Below, in pieces: positions 13,076 to 14,399 of a stretch of DNA of 14,399 nucleotides (position 1 is the stretch's first letter; each line of letters begins with the position of its first letter). The notes under the pieces are model-generated. The model saw only the letters and a list, made by a program, of their open reading frames with translations. It did not search any database and had not been told where the DNA came from. Location: positions 1-14,399 of the forward strand of contig JAEUKU010000438.1 of the NCBI GenBank assembly GCA_016794075.1, written 5' to 3'. The stretch is from Rhodospirillaceae bacterium. Lineage in GTDB: Bacteria; Pseudomonadota; Alphaproteobacteria; Dongiales; Dongiaceae. Made by a program: the position numbers and the translations under genes.

Positions 13076-13552
13076 ATGACCAAGACCCTATTGCGCGCCG
13101 CCGCCGCGGCCGCATTGCTCACCGGCGCGATGGCGTTCGGCAATGCCGCTTTCGCCGGCGAATGCCCGGCGGACAAGCTGGTCGCCGATGGCAAGGGCCA
13201 GGCCGACCAGGGCAAGGCGGCCAAGGACGTCACCGACGATGTGCTCGCCGCCATCGACCTGTCCAAGGAGAACGTCGCCGCCGCCGATCACCAGTTCCGC
13301 ATGCGCCGCCTGGAAATCCAGCCGGGCGGCATCGTGCCCTGGCACAACCACGCCGATCGCCCGGCCATCATCTACGTGGTGCAGGGCGAGATCACCGAAT
13401 ACGCCAGCATCTGCGCCGCGCCGATCCTGCACAAGGCGGGCGAGGTCTCGGTCGACGCCGGCCGTTCCCACTGGTGGATGAACACCGGCAAGGAGAAGGT
13501 GGTGCTGATCTCCTCCGACATCCTGCACGACCCGAGCGACATGAACATGTAG
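13076..13552 (+). CDS. Secreted cupin-domain protein
   Basis: A 158-residue protein with a Sec signal peptide (Ala-rich, residues 1-27, likely cut after AFA at 27). The mature part holds one cupin domain. Motif 1 is PWHNHADRP, giving His90 and His92 as metal ligands, but the usual Glu is missing. Motif 2 is AGRSHWWMN, giving His132 with the H-x3-N pattern. Three histidines are enough for metal in many cupins. Cys30 and Cys113 could form a disulfide in the periplasm. ATG 13076 is set by an AAAGGA ribosome site and the signal peptide; the frame is open to 12971 but that part is unlikely to be translated. It is divergent from the dehydratase operon and shares the intergenic region with operator C. 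Function unknown; small periplasmic cupins are found with varied binding or enzymatic roles. Confidence 0.88.
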   Translation: MTKTLLRAAAAAALLTGAMAFGNAAFAGECPADKLVADGKGQADQGKAAKDVTDDVLAAIDLSKENVAAADHQFRMRRLEIQPGGIVPWHNHADRPAIIYVVQGEITEYASICAAPILHKAGEVSVDAGRSHWWMNTGKEKVVLISSDILHDPSDMNM

Positions 13553-13587
13553 GCGGACCGGCCTTGGCCGGCGCCAAGCTGAACCAG

Positions 13588-13616
13588 CGCCCCCTCCCTG
13601 ACCCCTGAAGGGGGCG
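13588..13616 (+). terminator. Hairpin after the cupin gene
   Basis: CGCCCCCT (13588-13595) and AGGGGGCG (13609-13616) are perfect 8-bp complements with a 13-base loop, 36 bp after the cupin stop. The following GGCTTCTCGTC is only weakly T-rich, so termination is plausible but not certain. Confidence 0.45.
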
Positions 13617-13630
13617 GGCTTCTCGTCACT

Positions 13631-13653
13631 CCCTCCCCCGGCACGGGGGAGGG
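13631..13653. repeat. CCCTCCCCC/GGGGGAGGG hairpin repeat
   Basis: CCCTCCCCC (13631-13639) and GGGGGAGGG (13645-13653) are perfect 9-bp complements around a GGCAC loop, followed by a G-rich run to 13665. Pyrimidine/purine hairpins like this are a common dispersed intergenic repeat in GC-rich proteobacteria. It may also act with the hairpin at 13588 to separate the cupin and MFS transcripts. Confidence 0.55.
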
Positions 13654-13698
13654 TGGGGTGGGGGCAGCGCCAAACACCCGATCGCAGATGTGGACCCC

Positions 13699-14399
13699 AT
13701 GTCGGTGCAAGCAGAAGCCAACGGACTCGACGGCGCGGGCGCCATGCGCCTCTTCGCCATCGGCCTCATCGCCTTCCTGACCCTGGTCGATCTCTTCGCC
13801 ACCCAGGCGATCCTGCCATCTCTGGTCGCCGCATATCACGTGGCGCCGGCGGAGATGGGCGTGGCGGTCAATGCCAGCACGCTCGGCATGGCGGCGGCCG
13901 GCCTCGTCATCGCCGTGTTCGGCCGGCGCCTCGACCGGCGGCGCGGGGTGGCGCTGAGCCTGGCGCTGCTGGCGGTTCCGACGCTGCTGCTGGCGACCTC
14001 GCCCAGCCTGCCGGTCTTCGCCGCCTTGCGCATCCTGCAGGGCCTGCTGATGTCGACCGCCTTCAGCCTGACCCTCGCCTATCTCGCCGAGACGGGGAGC
14101 GGGCGCGAAGCCGCGGCCGCGGCCGCGGCCTATGTTACCGGCAACGTCGCCAGCAATCTGTTCGGGCGGCTGATGGCGGCCGCGATCGCCGATCATCTCG
14201 GCCTCGCCGCCAATTTCGAGATCTTCGCCGCGCTCAACCTGCTCGGTGCGCTGCTGGCCTATGCGGCGTTGTCGCGTGCCATGCCGGCGCGGGGCGTCGC
14301 GGCAAGCGGCGCGTGGCGCGCCCATCTCGCCGATCCCAGCCTGCGCGCGGCCTTCATGATCGGCTTCTGCATCCTCTTCGCCTTCATCGGCACCTTCAC
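13699..14399 (+). CDS. MFS transporter, N-terminal half (runs off the right edge)
   Basis: The first 233 residues are visible. A short cytoplasmic N-terminus is followed by about six membrane helices, starting at about residues 17-36. The loop between helices 2 and 3 carries GRRLDRRRG (75-83), the major-facilitator signature. RILQGLLMST (111-120) in helix 4 and YVTGNVASNLFGRL in helix 5 resemble YnfM-type drug/metabolite exporters. A seven-alanine run at 138-144 comes from a repeated GCCGCG unit (14110-14130). The ATG at 13699 has only a weak ribosome site (GTGGA); Met16 at 13744 is an alternative start. It is on the same strand as the cupin but separated by two hairpins, so its link to the dehydratase system is uncertain. 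Substrate unknown. Confidence 0.85.
   Translation, partial: MSVQAEANGLDGAGAMRLFAIGLIAFLTLVDLFATQAILPSLVAAYHVAPAEMGVAVNASTLGMAAAGLVIAVFGRRLDRRRGVALSLALLAVPTLLLATSPSLPVFAALRILQGLLMSTAFSLTLAYLAETGSGREAAAAAAAYVTGNVASNLFGRLMAAAIADHLGLAANFEIFAALNLLGALLAYAALSRAMPARGVAASGAWRAHLADPSLRAAFMIGFCILFAFIGTF

Noticed and set aside
14110..14130. GCCGCG tandem repeat (3.5 copies) in the MFS gene as a phase-variation tract
   Set aside because: The six-base unit keeps the reading frame, so copy changes would only alter an alanine run; no regulatory effect is suggested.

Overview
The window reads as a high-GC alphaproteobacterial chromosome segment, probably Hyphomicrobiales or Rhodospirillales. This rests on GC-rich third codon positions, Tat-exported polyamine-type binding protein, tightly packed ABC operon and short CGTCAT...CCGGG hairpin repeats between genes. 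The taxonomic call is inference. No rRNA, tRNA, CRISPR array, transposase or phage gene was seen.

Layout. Minus strand, 1-1211: a two-gene operon of an APH-type small-molecule kinase and the start of a class III PLP enzyme, a pairing known for amino-alcohol kinase plus phospholyase. Plus strand, 1418-2965: an AraC/OruR-type regulator and a RidA-family protein. Minus strand, 3027-3788: a class II aldolase/adducin-family protein. Minus strand, 4108-8939: a five-gene operon of Tat-exported polyamine-type binding protein, ATPase, two permeases and a short-chain dehydrogenase. Minus strand, 9158-9892: a stand-alone class I glutamine amidotransferase. Minus strand, 10065-12823: a coenzyme-B12-dependent diol/glycerol-type dehydratase whose large and medium subunits are fused in one polypeptide, followed by a separate small subunit. 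Plus strand, 13076 to the right edge: a secreted cupin and a truncated MFS transporter.

How it may work together. Three intergenic regions, upstream of the kinase operon, the transporter operon and the dehydratase operon, each hold two TTGAC cores exactly 21 bp apart, with flanking bases also shared. A 21-bp (two helical turn) direct repeat is the typical layout of an AraC-family operator, and an AraC-family gene lies beside one of the sites. This suggests one regulon: import of a cationic or amino compound, B12-dependent dehydration, and a kinase/phospholyase branch, with RidA, aldolase-like and SDR enzymes handling the products. The dehydratase keeps the seven active-site residues I could align to the Klebsiella enzyme, but two substrate-pocket positions differ (Ser to Asp, Gln to Ala), which would fit a hydroxylated amine better than glycerol or propanediol. 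The substrate is not known from the sequence. No dehydratase reactivase, microcompartment shell gene or aldehyde dehydrogenase is present in the window.
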